Shown here one piece after another: positions 17,188 to 26,683 of a DNA stretch of 64,000 nt. The position numbers and the translations under genes were made by a program. Source of the DNA: Lewinellaceae bacterium (GTDB taxonomy: Bacteria; Bacteroidota; Bacteroidia; Chitinophagales; Saprospiraceae); contig JACJYG010000010.1 in assembly GCA_020636215.1 (NCBI GenBank), positions 375,374 to 439,373 of the forward strand, written 5' to 3'. Under the pieces are notes generated by a model. The model was not told the DNA's origin. It made no database searches and was given only the letters and a program-made list of their open reading frames with translations. Within the stretch, counting starts at the first letter, position 1, and the number at the start of each line of letters is the position of its first letter.

Positions 17188-17287
17188 AGCAGGGGCAAAA
17201 GGGGCGCATGGCTAAATTGTTCACTGGAAAAGGCCTCTTCGCTACTCCTAACCATAATTATCCGCCGCCTTGTTGTTCTGGCGCACC

Positions 17288-18367
17288 TCAAGCCCTGGCC
17301 GTTCGTTGCCGTAGCAGGTGGTCGGCCAGCACCAGAGCAGCCATAGCTTCCACGATGGGCGCCGCGCGAGGGACGACACAAGGATCGTGCCGGCCCTTGC
17401 CTTCCACTATCACGCTTTCGCCAGCTTCATTGACCGATTCCTGTGGAGGGATGATAGTGGCCACCGGCTTAAAAGCCACCCGGAAATAAATATCCATTCC
17501 ATTGGAAATGCCCCCCTGTATGCCACCGGAGTGATTCGTCTTAGTGCGGATAAAGCCGCCGTCGTTGTAGAAAATATCATTGTGTTCCGAGCCGCGCAAG
17601 CGTACTCCATCAAATCCCGATCCGTATTCAAATCCCTTGGCTGCGTTGATGCTTAGCATGGCTTTGCCAAGGTCGGCGTGCAATTTGTCAAAAGCCGGCT
17701 CACCCAGGCCAGGCGGGCAGCCGGTGATCATGCAGCTGACGGCCCCGCCGACCGTATCCCCCGCCTTGCGTACTTCACGGATCAGGGTTTCCATTTGTTG
17801 GGCCATTTCCAGATCCGGGCAGCGCACCGGGTTAGATTCCGTCTGGGAGAGGTCCAATTCGGAAAATGCCTGCTTCAGTTGCAGATGGCCCACCTGGCTG
17901 ACGTAGGCGTTAATGCGTATGCCTTCCCGTTGTAAAAAAAGCTTGGCAACGGCGCCGGCCGCTACCCGGGCAGCTGTTTCCCGGGCCGAAGAACGCCCGC
18001 CGCCACGATAATCCCGCAGGCCGTATTTAGCCTGGTAGGTATAATCCGCATGCGACGGCCGGTATTTATCGGCAATATGGCTATAATCATTAGAACGGGC
18101 ATCGGCATTGAATATCGCCATGGCAATAGGCGTGCCGGTACTCTTACCTTCAAAAACCCCCGAAAGAATTTCCACTTTGTCTTCTTCCTTGCGTTGGGTG
18201 ACAATGGCCGATTGCCCGGGGCGCCTGCGCGCCAGTTCCGACTGGATGAAATCTTCATCGATCTCCAGCCCGGCCGGGCAGCCGTCAAGGACCAGGCCGA
18301 TGGCCCGGCCATGTGATTCTCCAAAAGTGGTAACCCTGAATAGTTGTCCGAAAGAATTTCCAGCCAC
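17288..18367 (-). CDS. aroC: Chorismate synthase
   Basis: 359 residues. The N-terminus AGNSFGQLFRVTTFGESHG is the family signature, so the GTG at 18367 is taken as the start. Further FMN/EPSP-binding segments are RPGQSAIVTQRKE, RPSHADYTY, YRGGGRSSARETAARVAAGA and FRVAFKPVATI. It forms chorismate from EPSP with reduced FMN, the last step of the shikimate pathway. Convergent with the MBL-fold gene and divergent from mutS2. Length and motifs are complete. Confidence 0.95.
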   Translation of the reverse strand: MAGNSFGQLFRVTTFGESHGRAIGLVLDGCPAGLEIDEDFIQSELARRRPGQSAIVTQRKEEDKVEILSGVFEGKSTGTPIAMAIFNADARSNDYSHIADKYRPSHADYTYQAKYGLRDYRGGGRSSARETAARVAAGAVAKLFLQREGIRINAYVSQVGHLQLKQAFSELDLSQTESNPVRCPDLEMAQQMETLIREVRKAGDTVGGAVSCMITGCPPGLGEPAFDKLHADLGKAMLSINAAKGFEYGSGFDGVRLRGSEHNDIFYNDGGFIRTKTNHSGGIQGGISNGMDIYFRVAFKPVATIIPPQESVNEAGESVIVEGKGRHDPCVVPRAAPIVEAMAALVLADHLLRQRTARA

Positions 18368-18508
18368 GGTAGTTTATTTTGATTGAGTTGGCAAATTTAT
18401 GAAAAGCATAGCCAAGATGCTGAACTTCTATGGAACTCTGCCGTTTCCAATTTGTTTCTACTATGTGCTCCGGCATTCCTGCCTTTCGAACAAGCGCTGA
18501 AACGTTTA

Positions 18509-18540
18509 TTTGAAAGTGATGCTTCGGAGCCTTATTTTTG
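18509..18540 (+). promoter_or_regulatory. Strong candidate promoter of mutS2
   Basis: TTTG at 18509-18512, exactly 20 bp, then TATTTTTG at 18533-18540. This is a full match to the Bacteroidota -33/-7 consensus. The leader would be about 24 nt to the ATG at 18567. Confidence 0.65.
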
Positions 18541-18566
18541 CGACCGCTGCATAAAAACGCTACTGA

Positions 18567-20954
18567 ATGCAACTGTTACCGAGAGACTTGTTCGAGAAAC
18601 TGGAGTTTGACAAGGTACTGGAATTACTGGAAAGAGAATGTCTGGGAGAATTGGGCCGTGCCGCCGTCCGCTGCTTGCAACCCATCAGCCGGCTGGGGTC
18701 GATCGAGAAACGACTGGAAGAGGCTAGTGAGTTCAAACGGACTATTGAACAGAACGACCGCTTTCCCATTGCCGTCTATTCCGACGTTTCCGAAGAGTTG
18801 AAGATGCTCGAAGTGGAGGGCTACGTGCTTCCCGAAGACGGCTTGCGCAACATCAACATCCAATTGCGCAGCATTCGCGATATTTTCCATTTTTTTTATA
18901 CTTCCCGCCGGGAAACTTATTCAACCCTGTACAGTATTATTCGGAAAACCTCTTTTGAGGAAGGCCTGATCGAGGCTATCGAAAAGGTGATCGATGAGGA
19001 TGGGAATATCCGCCCCGATGCTTCTCCGGAGCTCCTGAAAATCCGAAAGCAGATCGCCTCTAAACAAAAGGAGCTGGAACGGCAGTTTCGCACGATCATC
19101 AATGAATACAAGGCCAAGGGCTGGCTGAGCGATAACGTGGAAAGCTTCCGCAATGGCCGCCGGGTACTGAGCGTGCCGTCCGAACACAAGCGGAAGATAA
19201 GGGGGATTATCCACGATGAATCCACTACGGGCAAAACGGCTTTCATCGAGCCGGAAGCGATCATCGATATCAATAATGACATCTTTGACCTGGAGACGGA
19301 TGAGCGCAGAGAAGTCTATCGCATCCTGAAAGAACTGAGCGCTCAGTTGCGTCCTTATGTCCCGCAGATGCGGGTTTACCAGGATATCGTGGTGCGATAT
19401 GACGTCATTCAGGCCAAAGCGCGGCTGGCCATGCAAATGGACGCCTACCAACCCAAGCTGGTAGACAAACCGCATTTTGGCATCATCAAGGGGCGCCATC
19501 CGCTTCTGTACCTGAAGAATAAAAAGCTGGGCCGGCCCACCGTGCCCTTCGATTTCCAGCTCTTCGGAGGCAACCGCATCCTGATGCTCAGCGGGCCCAA
19601 TGCCGGAGGGAAATCTATTACTCTAAAATCGGTGGGCCTGATGCAACTCATGCTACAGTCTGGACTGCTGATACCGGTAATGGACGGGTCGGAGGTGGGG
19701 ATATTCCAACAGCTGTTTGCTGATATTGGCGACCAGCAATCCATCGAGGATGACCTGAGCACCTACAGCTCCCGCCTGGAAAATATGCGGAACTTCCTGG
19801 AAAAGGCCGGGCCGGAAACTCTGGTGCTCATCGATGAATTCGGCTCCGGGACGGACCCCAAGATCGGCGGGGCTATCGCCGAAGCTATTCTGAAAGAACT
19901 GAATGAAAGGAAGGTTTTCGGAGTCATTACCACCCACTATTCCAACCTGAAGATCTATGCTTTCAAGGCTAGAGGGATTGTCAATGGCTCTATGTATTTT
20001 GACAAGGAGAGCCTTTCGCCAACCTACGAATTGCAGGTTGGCCGGCCGGGTTCGTCTTATGCGTTTGAGATTGCTCAGAAAAGTGGATTGAATAAAAAAG
20101 TGCTGGACTATGCCAAGCACCGAACCGGTAAGAATGAAAAAGCGGTGGACCAACTGCTGGTAGACCTTCAACAGGAAAAACAGGAACTGGAGGAGCAGCT
20201 CCGACAAATGAAAGACCAACAGGATAAACTCGACAAGCTCATTAAAAATTATGAGCAGCTGCACCGGGACCTGGAATTCCGCCGGAAAAAGATCAAATTG
20301 GAAACCAAGGAGCAGGCACTGCAGCAAATTGCCCGTGACAATAAGGAATTTGAACGGCTTATCCGGGAGATTAAGGAACAGCAAAACCTGGATAAGGCCA
20401 AGGAAATGGCCGTACAGGTAAAGGAAGAACGCCAGCAGCTGGTGGAAGAAGTTACCGGCCTGCGGGAAGATATATACTATCAGCCGCCAAAAACAAGCGT
20501 TGGCGAAAAAGTGATCCAGGTAGGCGATTACGTCAAACTGCGCACTGGCGGCGCCACTGGATTAGTCGAATCGATTGACCGGAATAAAGCCACGGTGCAA
20601 ATAGGAGAGATGCGCATGACAATCAAATTGCGCGATCTGCAACACGCCAAGGCGCCCTTGGATGTTCAAAGCTCCAAAGGTGTAAAGGCAGATATGGGGG
20701 TGTTGACCGATTTCCAGTCCAAGATTGACATTCGGGGCATGCGTTATGAAGAGGCGCTCAAAGTAGTGGAGGATTTCATCGACCAGGCGCTGCTGTCCAA
20801 TACGGCGCATCTTCGCATTGTACATGGCAAGGGCAATGGCGTACTGCGCAACGCCGTCCGCAAAAAGTTGAAGGAATATCGGGTTAATATGGATATCAGC
20901 CACCCCGAGCAGGAACTTGGAGGAGATGGGGTGACCCTGGTGGAGATATTGTAA
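18567..20954 (+). CDS. mutS2: MutS2 family endonuclease/ATPase
   Basis: 795 residues, full length. Walker A is GPNAGGKS at 343-350, and the Walker B region LVLIDEFGSGTDP with the signature loop follows near 425. A long coiled-coil linker (about 520-640) leads to the C-terminal Smr nuclease domain (about 713-795) with IDIRGMRYEEA and HGKGNGVLR. MutS2 does not take part in mismatch repair; it is linked to suppression of homologous recombination and, in Bacillus, to splitting collided ribosomes. It has its own promoter and ends at a hairpin facing ndk. Confidence 0.95.
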   Translation: MQLLPRDLFEKLEFDKVLELLERECLGELGRAAVRCLQPISRLGSIEKRLEEASEFKRTIEQNDRFPIAVYSDVSEELKMLEVEGYVLPEDGLRNINIQLRSIRDIFHFFYTSRRETYSTLYSIIRKTSFEEGLIEAIEKVIDEDGNIRPDASPELLKIRKQIASKQKELERQFRTIINEYKAKGWLSDNVESFRNGRRVLSVPSEHKRKIRGIIHDESTTGKTAFIEPEAIIDINNDIFDLETDERREVYRILKELSAQLRPYVPQMRVYQDIVVRYDVIQAKARLAMQMDAYQPKLVDKPHFGIIKGRHPLLYLKNKKLGRPTVPFDFQLFGGNRILMLSGPNAGGKSITLKSVGLMQLMLQSGLLIPVMDGSEVGIFQQLFADIGDQQSIEDDLSTYSSRLENMRNFLEKAGPETLVLIDEFGSGTDPKIGGAIAEAILKELNERKVFGVITTHYSNLKIYAFKARGIVNGSMYFDKESLSPTYELQVGRPGSSYAFEIAQKSGLNKKVLDYAKHRTGKNEKAVDQLLVDLQQEKQELEEQLRQMKDQQDKLDKLIKNYEQLHRDLEFRRKKIKLETKEQALQQIARDNKEFERLIREIKEQQNLDKAKEMAVQVKEERQQLVEEVTGLREDIYYQPPKTSVGEKVIQVGDYVKLRTGGATGLVESIDRNKATVQIGEMRMTIKLRDLQHAKAPLDVQSSKGVKADMGVLTDFQSKIDIRGMRYEEALKVVEDFIDQALLSNTAHLRIVHGKGNGVLRNAVRKKLKEYRVNMDISHPEQELGGDGVTLVEIL

Positions 20955-20957
20955 GGG

Positions 20958-20998
20958 TCCAGGACTCCCCCGCCAGCTTATTGGGAGGGAATCCTGGA
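20958..20998. terminator. Hairpin between convergent mutS2 and ndk
   Basis: TCCAGGA (20958-20964) pairs with TCCTGGA (20992-20998), extended inward by CTCCC/GGGAG with a bulge. A short T run lies downstream. Probably serves mutS2. Confidence 0.65.
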
Positions 20999-21008
20999 AA
21001 CAGGCTTT

Positions 21009-21428
21009 TTAGAACATTTCTGTTACTGCAAAGTGGAAGCTGCCCTCGATTTGGGCATTCTCATCAGAATCAGAACCATGGATAGCGTTTTCGCCAATGC
21101 TGGTGGCGAAGAGCGCACGAATAGTGCCTGGGGCGGCCTTCGAAGGGTCTGTGGCGCCGATCAGCGTGCGGAAATCTTCCACCGCATTATCTTTTTCAAG
21201 GATAGCCGCTACGATAGGGCCTGAAGACATGAAATCGACCAGTTCCTGATAGAACGGGCGCTCCTTGTGCACTGCGTAAAACTCCCCGGCTTTTTCGGGT
21301 GATAGTTTGGTAAGTTTCATTGCTACGATCCGAAAACCGGCCTCGTTGATCTTAGCCATGATAGCGCCGATATGGCCCGCTTTTACTGCGTCGGGCTTGA
21401 TCATGGTGAACGTCTTGTTTCCAGCCAT
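21009..21428 (-). CDS. ndk: Nucleoside-diphosphate kinase
   Basis: 139 residues from the ATG at 21428, which begins MAGNKTFTMIKPDAV as expected; in-frame codons further upstream lack similarity. Conserved parts are ERPFYQELVDFMSSGP, GATDPSKAAPGTIR and the active-site NAIHGSDS, whose His carries the phosphate. It equilibrates NTPs and NDPs in the cytoplasm. A minus-strand TACTTTTG box lies at 21467-21474, giving a leader of about 36 nt. Confidence 0.95.
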   Translation of the reverse strand: MAGNKTFTMIKPDAVKAGHIGAIMAKINEAGFRIVAMKLTKLSPEKAGEFYAVHKERPFYQELVDFMSSGPIVAAILEKDNAVEDFRTLIGATDPSKAAPGTIRALFATSIGENAIHGSDSDENAQIEGSFHFAVTEMF

Positions 21429-21466
21429 TGTACCTATAATATTTTTTGTGATTTCAAAAAGCGGTG

Positions 21467-21474
21467 CAAAAGTA
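21467..21474 (-). promoter_or_regulatory. Candidate -7 promoter box for ndk
   Basis: Minus-strand TACTTTTG matches TAnnTTTG; no matching -33 element. Confidence 0.45.
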
Positions 21475-21565
21475 AACAAACAGCCTTAATCCCGCGAAAC
21501 AGGCCGTATGATATTTTGGTTAAATTCACAATTTTTGGCAATTTCGCCCCCTGACTTTAAATTGT

Positions 21566-22573
21566 ATGATGGAGAACCTAGCCGAGTTGAAGGCCTATTT
21601 AGACTTTCCCAGAGATATTGCCATTGTTACACACCGCAACCCCGATGGCGACGCCATCGGCGCTTCGCTAGGTTTGTACCATTTCCTGAAAGAACAGGGG
21701 CATACCATTCATGTGATTTCTCCATCAGAGTATCCCGATACTTTTGCCTGGATGCCGGAAGTGGAAAAGATCACCATTTATGATGTGGACCCCGAAACGA
21801 CAAAGTCCGTAATTGAAAGGTCAGATATTATTTTCTGCCTGGATTTCAATGCGCTGGACCGGATCGATAAAGTGGGAGAACTGATCGCTCCAACGAAATC
21901 CAGAAAGGTGATGATCGACCACCATCTTTATCCGGAACCTTTTACCGACTACACCCTCTCCGATACTACCGCCAGCTCCACCTGCGAACTCATATTTGAT
22001 TTCATCAAAGACATCAAGGGAATGCGGTATATGAACCCCACGATCGGGGAGTGCCTTTTTACCGGGATACTCACGGATACCGGTTCTTTTAAATACAGTA
22101 CATCCGCCAAACTCTACCGCATTGTGGCCGAATTACTGGAAGTCGGCGTAGATGATTATAAGGTGCAGGATCTGATCTTCAATAGCCTGAAGGAGAAGCA
22201 TTTACGCCTGCTAGGCCATTGTCTGAACAACCGGATGGAAATCCTGGAGGAATATAATACGGGCATCATCACCCTGACTAAGGAGGATTATACTAACTTT
22301 GACATTCAGCGGGGAGATACCGAAGGGATTGTTAATTACCTGTTGAAGGTCAGTAATGTCAAAATGGCAGTTTTTATCACCGAACAACCCACCATTGTAA
22401 AAATATCCCTTCGTTCCAAAGGAGATTTTTCCGTACAAGAGATCGCCAAGCGCCACTTTAAAGGTGGAGGGCACCGAAATGCTTCGGGCGGATATTCCTT
22501 CCAATCCCTACAGGCTACCGTGGAGCGTTTTAAAAGCCTGCTTCCCCGGTACAAGTTCCAACTGACAGCATAA
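21566..22573 (+). CDS. nrnA: DHH/DHHA1 phosphoesterase, NrnA-like oligoribonuclease/pAp phosphatase
   Basis: 335 residues. The DHH domain shows THRNPDGDA (23-29), LDFN and the DHH triad at 118-120; the C-terminal DHHA1 domain has GGGHRNASGG near 305. These metal-binding motifs match NrnA/YtqI enzymes, which degrade nano-RNA and in several species hydrolyse pAp or cyclic-dinucleotide breakdown products. Bacteroidota lack Orn and use this family instead. The precise substrate is not decidable here. Followed after 71 bp by the FKBP lipoprotein gene. Confidence 0.88.
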   Translation: MMENLAELKAYLDFPRDIAIVTHRNPDGDAIGASLGLYHFLKEQGHTIHVISPSEYPDTFAWMPEVEKITIYDVDPETTKSVIERSDIIFCLDFNALDRIDKVGELIAPTKSRKVMIDHHLYPEPFTDYTLSDTTASSTCELIFDFIKDIKGMRYMNPTIGECLFTGILTDTGSFKYSTSAKLYRIVAELLEVGVDDYKVQDLIFNSLKEKHLRLLGHCLNNRMEILEEYNTGIITLTKEDYTNFDIQRGDTEGIVNYLLKVSNVKMAVFITEQPTIVKISLRSKGDFSVQEIAKRHFKGGGHRNASGGYSFQSLQATVERFKSLLPRYKFQLTA

Positions 22574-22644
22574 AAAGCACGAGCCCTTTCACCACTTTCA
22601 ACAGTTGCTTTTAATTTGATAACCAACCATACAATTTACAAATT

Positions 22645-23535
22645 ATGCGAATCACTTTATTTTTCGCTGCTATAATCGCCCTCGCTTTGGCTTCCTGCCA
22701 AAAGGAAGGCAAACGGCTCAAAACCTCCAACGGGTATGAGTACGTCAACCATACCAATGTAGACGGCGCTTTGCCACAGCCTGGAGACTATGTGTATTTC
22801 CACGCTCAGATGCGGAATGCCGACTCGGTTCTTTTTTCCAGCCGGGTCCAGTCAAAGCCGCCTTTCCTGCAGATCCCTGTGGATAGCGACCCTAACCGCC
22901 GCGTTTCACCAGTAGAAGATGTGCTGAAACTCATGCGGGTGGGGGATAGTGTTACGATATTCATCAATATTGACACACTGCCTAGCAAACCACGCGGTTT
23001 TGAGAATGCCAGTGAAATGCTTTACGACGTGGTGTTGCTGGAGATCAAGTCAGCGGACCAATTCATGCAGGAGTCCCAGAAAGCTCAGGCTGAAGCAGAG
23101 GAAATAGCAGCGACTACCAGAGCCAGGGCAGAGGAAGTAGCTGCTTTTGCTCAGGAAACCCTGAAAAAATACAAGTCAGGCGCCCTGAAGGATGAAATAA
23201 AGGAAACAGCCGATGGCTTGAAGTACGTTATCCATGAGGAGGGTTCCGGCCCCCAGGCTCAGGCGAATAATGTGGTGGTAGTCCAGTATTACGGTATGCT
23301 CACCGATGGGACGATGTTCGATAACTCCTTCGATCAGGGCTCTCCAATCTCCTTCCCCCTGGGGCAGGGTAGGGTCATTCCCGGATGGGATGAAGGGCTC
23401 GCCCTTCTGAAAAAAGGCGCTAAGGCTACCTTGTTTATCCCGTACCAACTGGCTTACGGCGAAGAAGGCCGCCCTCCAGTAATCCCGGAAAAGGCCGAGC
23501 TGGTCTTTTACGTGGAATTGGCAGACGTCCAGTAA
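22645..23535 (+). CDS. FKBP-type peptidyl-prolyl isomerase lipoprotein
   Basis: 296 residues. Lipobox ALASC puts the lipidated Cys at 18. Residues 30-130 look like a degenerate FKBP-like domain, 135-180 are an Ala/Glu-rich helix, and 185-296 form a canonical FKBP domain (VVQYYGMLTDGTMFDNSF, QGRVIPGWDEGL, IPYQLAYGEEG). It likely helps fold outer-membrane or secreted proteins on the periplasmic side. Lipid-anchored FKBPs in this phylum include gliding-associated GldI; orthology to GldI is not established. A strong GC-rich terminator follows. Confidence 0.88.
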   Translation: MRITLFFAAIIALALASCQKEGKRLKTSNGYEYVNHTNVDGALPQPGDYVYFHAQMRNADSVLFSSRVQSKPPFLQIPVDSDPNRRVSPVEDVLKLMRVGDSVTIFINIDTLPSKPRGFENASEMLYDVVLLEIKSADQFMQESQKAQAEAEEIAATTRARAEEVAAFAQETLKKYKSGALKDEIKETADGLKYVIHEEGSGPQAQANNVVVVQYYGMLTDGTMFDNSFDQGSPISFPLGQGRVIPGWDEGLALLKKGAKATLFIPYQLAYGEEGRPPVIPEKAELVFYVELADVQ

Positions 23536-23552
23536 TAGTAGCCTTTAAGGCT

Positions 23553-23597
23553 TCCGGGGGGGCGGGATGGAATTTTCCGCCCCCCCGGATTGTTTTA
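23553..23597 (+). terminator. Terminator after the FKBP gene
   Basis: Perfect 13-bp stem (TCCGGGGGGGCGG at 23553-23565 with its complement at 23577-23589), then TTGTTTT. Confidence 0.85.
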
Positions 23598-23694
23598 CCT
23601 TCGGGTATTTTCCGTTTTTATCTTTTGGGCAGCTCGCTGCCCTCATTTTTAAACCAGGGCGATTATCTTTCGCCCGAAAACAAAGGAGGGTTGT

Positions 23695-24781
23695 ATGACT
23701 CTTGATCAATTGAAGGAGCTGAAGAACAGGCTCCTCGTCTTAAGGAGGTATCTTTGACGTCGATAACCGCTTAATCCAGATCGACGAAAAAGAACAGCTT
23801 TCGCTAAACCCCAACTTTTGGGATGATCCCGTCAAGGCGGAATCCACGCTTAAAGAGCTGAAAAGCCACAAGAAATGGATTCAAACTTTTGAAACAGTTA
23901 AAGCCGTCATCGAAGACACTGAGGTGCTTTTTGATTTTTTCCGGGAAGGCGAAGGCACGGAAGAAGAAGTAGACGCTAAATTTGAAGAAGCCGTCGCGGC
24001 TGTGGAAGACCTCGAATTCCATTCTACCCTGAATAAACCTGAGGACGAGCTCAGTGCTATTGTTGAGATCAATTCAGGGGCCGGGGGAACCGAGGCTTGC
24101 GATTGGTCAGCCATGCTCCTGCGCATGTATGTAATGTGGGCGGAGCGGCAGGGATATAAAGTATCGGAACTCAATCGCCAGGATGGTGATGTGGCCGGTA
24201 TCCGGTCGGTGTCTCTTGAGATCGACGGCGACTTTGCCTATGGGCTGCTCAAGGGCGAAAATGGCGTACACCGATTAGTACGCATTAGCCCTTTTAATTC
24301 CCAGGGCAAACGCATGACCTCTTTCTCCTCCGTGTTCGTGCATCCAATGGTGGACGACCGCATCGAGGTGGAAGTCAACCCTGCCGACCTGGATTGGGAC
24401 ACCTTCCGCTCCAGTGGGGCAGGGGGGCAGCACGTAAACAAAACAGAATCTGCGGTGCGCGTCCGGCACCTACCAACTGGTATTGTTGTGGAATGCCAGC
24501 AGGAACGCTCCCAGCATATGAACCGGGATAAGGCTATACAAATGCTGAAATCCCGAATTTATGAGATGGAGTTAGCGAAGCAATTGAAGGAAAAGGAGAA
24601 AGTTGAGGCCTCCAAGATGAAAAATGAATGGGGCTCGCAGATCCGCAGTTATGTGTTGGACGACCGGCGGGTTAAGGACCACCGGACGAATTACCAGACC
24701 AGCCAGACTGATGCCGTTCTGGATGGCTATATCGATGAATTTCTGAAGGCTTTTCTGATGAATAGTGCCGTGGAAAGCTAA
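23695..24781 (+). CDS. prfB: Peptide chain release factor 2, programmed +1 frameshift
   Basis: The product is made from two frames: 20 codons at 23695-23754, then a +1 shift at CTT-TGA (23752-23757) into the frame that runs from GAC at 23756 to the stop at 24779, 361 residues in all. The shift site is classical: AGGAGGT (an internal Shine-Dalgarno) three bases before CTTTGAC. The joined N-terminus reads TLDQLKELKNRLLVLRRYLD, as expected for RF2. The GGQ motif (SSGAGGQHVNKTESAVR) triggers peptidyl-tRNA hydrolysis at UGA and UAA. Low RF2 favours the shift, giving autoregulation. An AAGGAGGG site also precedes the start codon. Confidence 0.95.
23743..23758 (+). promoter_or_regulatory. RF2 programmed frameshift signal
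   Basis: AGGAGGT at 23743-23749, then AT, then CTTTGAC. The Shine-Dalgarno-like element, slippery CUU and in-frame UGA are at the canonical spacing. A plain gene caller would start this gene about 230 bp too late. Confidence 0.95.
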
Positions 24782-24783
24782 TT

Positions 24784-25638
24784 ATGGGACAATCTCGCCT
24801 ATTTTACTTTGTTCAGTGGTCCGCTATCGCTGTTTTTGTTGGCAGGGGCTGGCAACACGTCTACTGGGAGGCCCCTTACCGGGCTCTGTTGTGGGACGAA
24901 GAATGGATGAAATGGTTGGTGGAGGGCCTATTGGGGATGGAGTGGCGGGTTTACGCAAGTAGCCCTGTTGTTGATCAGAGTATTGAGCACCTGATTACCC
25001 TCACCGGTGTTTTTTATTTTCTCTGCGCAGTAACAGCACTTTTTATTAAGCGGCTGGGCCGGGCCGGGCGGGTAGTGCTCTATCTGGGCAGCCTTAATCT
25101 TATTTTCCTGGCAGCGCTTTATTGTAAGGAGAAGTTCTTTTTTGCCGGCCAGTTTTTTGAATACACCCTCCAGTGGAGCGCCCCGGTTTTCCTGGCCGTC
25201 CTTGCCCGAAAGGAGGTAGTGGGGCCCCGGCTTTTCTTTTGGATGAAAATAGCCATTGCGCTTACTTTTACCTGTCATGGCCTTTACGCCATCGGGTATT
25301 ATCCGAGGCCCGGTAATTTCATGGAAATGGTGATGAACATCCTGCCACTTCAGGAAGCGGGCGCCCGGCATTTTCTCATTGCGGCAGGGGTGTTGGATTT
25401 CCTGGCCAGCATTCTGCTCTTCTGGCCCTGGCGAGTATCCCGGCTGGCCCTGGCTTATACGGCGCTATGGGGTTTTGCGACGACAATGGCGCGGCTGTTG
25501 GCCTATTTCCATTGGGTTTACTGGGATACCTGGCTGGAACAGGGGCTACAGGAAGTACTGATTCGCTTTCCTCATTTTCTTATTCCTGCGGGCTTATTAG
25601 CCTATTTCTGGCCTCGTCGGAATGAGGCTGCTGCATAG
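24784..25638 (+). CDS. Multi-pass membrane protein of unknown function
   Basis: 284 residues, beginning 2 bp after the prfB stop, so translation is probably coupled. About six to seven hydrophobic segments are visible (near 70-90, 97-112, 118-135, 150-172, 190-215, 220-240 and 255-275). Aromatic residues are abundant (WQHVYWEAPYRALLWDEEWM). The overall pattern recalls DoxX-like or vitamin-K-epoxide-reductase-like membrane proteins, but no diagnostic motif is present and I assign no function. No signal peptide. Convergent with the BadF-type kinase gene. Confidence 0.7.
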   Translation: MGQSRLFYFVQWSAIAVFVGRGWQHVYWEAPYRALLWDEEWMKWLVEGLLGMEWRVYASSPVVDQSIEHLITLTGVFYFLCAVTALFIKRLGRAGRVVLYLGSLNLIFLAALYCKEKFFFAGQFFEYTLQWSAPVFLAVLARKEVVGPRLFFWMKIAIALTFTCHGLYAIGYYPRPGNFMEMVMNILPLQEAGARHFLIAAGVLDFLASILLFWPWRVSRLALAYTALWGFATTMARLLAYFHWVYWDTWLEQGLQEVLIRFPHFLIPAGLLAYFWPRRNEAAA

Positions 25639-25681
25639 CCGGGATTTCAGTGCCATTGCGCCGGTTTATGCCTGGCCTGCG

Positions 25682-26539
25682 TCAGCGGTCCGATTCGGCC
25701 TGCCCGGCCTGGTGGAAATGGAGGAGTTTATCGATCGGTTTTTGTATAAAAATTCCTGGCTTCATAGATCGCTCTTCCAGGACAACTCTGATGATATTCT
25801 GGAAATAAAAAGCGACGGATCCGATGAAATGTATGGGAAGAGAGAGATGGTAGTTATACTTGCGCACATGGCGGTCGATAAATTCGGAGAAGGAATTGTA
25901 CAGCAGGCGCTGAAAGAAGGGATGGGCCTTGTGCTCATTCATTAAGCGTGTAAAAGACGCCAGATAGACATTGGGAGTGTCTTCTCCATAGATATGGTCC
26001 AGCATCGCCTGTTTGCCACCGGGGTATTCCTGGTCGACCACCTCCTTGAGGGCTGCCGGTAATTCCCGGTAAAAATAAGCCCGGATGAGGGCTTTCCCCA
26101 GGTGGGTGCCGCTGCCTTCGTCTCCCAGCAGATAGCCCAGGTTAGTCACGTTGTCCACTACATCCTGCCCGTCATACCGACAGGAATTGGAACCCGTGCC
26201 AAGAATACAGGCAATTCCGGCATTTTTACCACAGGTTGCCCTGGCGGCGCCCAATAAGTCGTGTTCTACTTCCACTCTGGCATTGACGAACACACGGACC
26301 AAAGCATCACGAACCACACTTTTTAAGTTGGCATCCCAACAACCTGCACCGTAATAGAATACTTTGTCTACCTGATGTTTGGCCGGGATCGATTCGAAAG
26401 CCTTCTGCACCTCTTCAAGAATGTGCTCCGTAGAGTGGAATACCGGGTTGAACCCCATAGTACTAAGGCTTTGTATTTCCTGCCCTTCCACGATCTTCCA
26501 ATCGGCTTTGGTGGACCCACTGTCAACAACTACAAACAT
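25682..26539 (-). CDS. BadF/BadG/BcrA/BcrD-type ATPase, N-acetylglucosamine kinase-like
   Basis: 285 residues from the ATG at 26539 (MFVVVDSGSTKADWK). The ASKHA fold is visible: phosphate-1 loop DSGSTKADW, phosphate-2 region ILGTGSNSCRYDG near 125 and YLLGDEGSGTHLGK near 145. The single-domain size fits sugar kinases of the NAGK family, including the MurK-like enzymes that recycle amino sugars. A -7 box covers 26561-26568, inside the longer possible reading frame (ATG at 26563), so translation must begin at 26539. Substrate is inferred from family only. Confidence 0.85.
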   Translation of the reverse strand: MFVVVDSGSTKADWKIVEGQEIQSLSTMGFNPVFHSTEHILEEVQKAFESIPAKHQVDKVFYYGAGCWDANLKSVVRDALVRVFVNARVEVEHDLLGAARATCGKNAGIACILGTGSNSCRYDGQDVVDNVTNLGYLLGDEGSGTHLGKALIRAYFYRELPAALKEVVDQEYPGGKQAMLDHIYGEDTPNVYLASFTRLMNEHKAHPFFQRLLYNSFSEFIDRHVRKYNYHLSLPIHFIGSVAFYFQNIIRVVLEERSMKPGIFIQKPIDKLLHFHQAGQAESDR

Positions 26540-26560
26540 AGCGCCATTTTGATTGTGGCT

Positions 26561-26568
26561 CAAAGGTA
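26561..26568 (-). promoter_or_regulatory. Candidate -7 promoter box that fixes the BadF-type kinase start
   Basis: Minus-strand TACCTTTG, identical to the purM box. The transcript would start near 26558, so the ATG at 26539 has a leader of about 19 nt. Confidence 0.5.
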
Positions 26569-26626
26569 GTGTAATTTTGACACTAACTAAAAGGAATTTC
26601 CCGAAAAAGGGGAGAAGGGAGGGGGG

Positions 26627-26665
26627 CTGCTGAGGATGCTCCCTTCAGGAGGGCATCCTCAGCAG
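26627..26665 (-). terminator. Perfect 13-bp hairpin after aspartate aminotransferase
   Basis: CTGCTGAGGATGC at 26627-26639 pairs perfectly with GCATCCTCAGCAG at 26653-26665, with further TCC/GGA pairing in the loop. It lies 19 bp past the stop of the minus-strand aminotransferase gene. There is no T run, so it may stabilise the 3' end rather than terminate. Confidence 0.6.
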
Positions 26666-26683
26666 TAATGTTGCCAGGGTGGC

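Noticed and set aside
18383..18610. 75-codon frame between aroC and mutS2
   Set aside because: Overlaps the mutS2 promoter and start, and its translation resembles nothing recognisable.
26540..26563. Longer N-terminus of the BadF-type kinase
   Set aside because: The extra codons overlap the TACCTTTG promoter box; the ATG at 26539 starts directly at the family motif.
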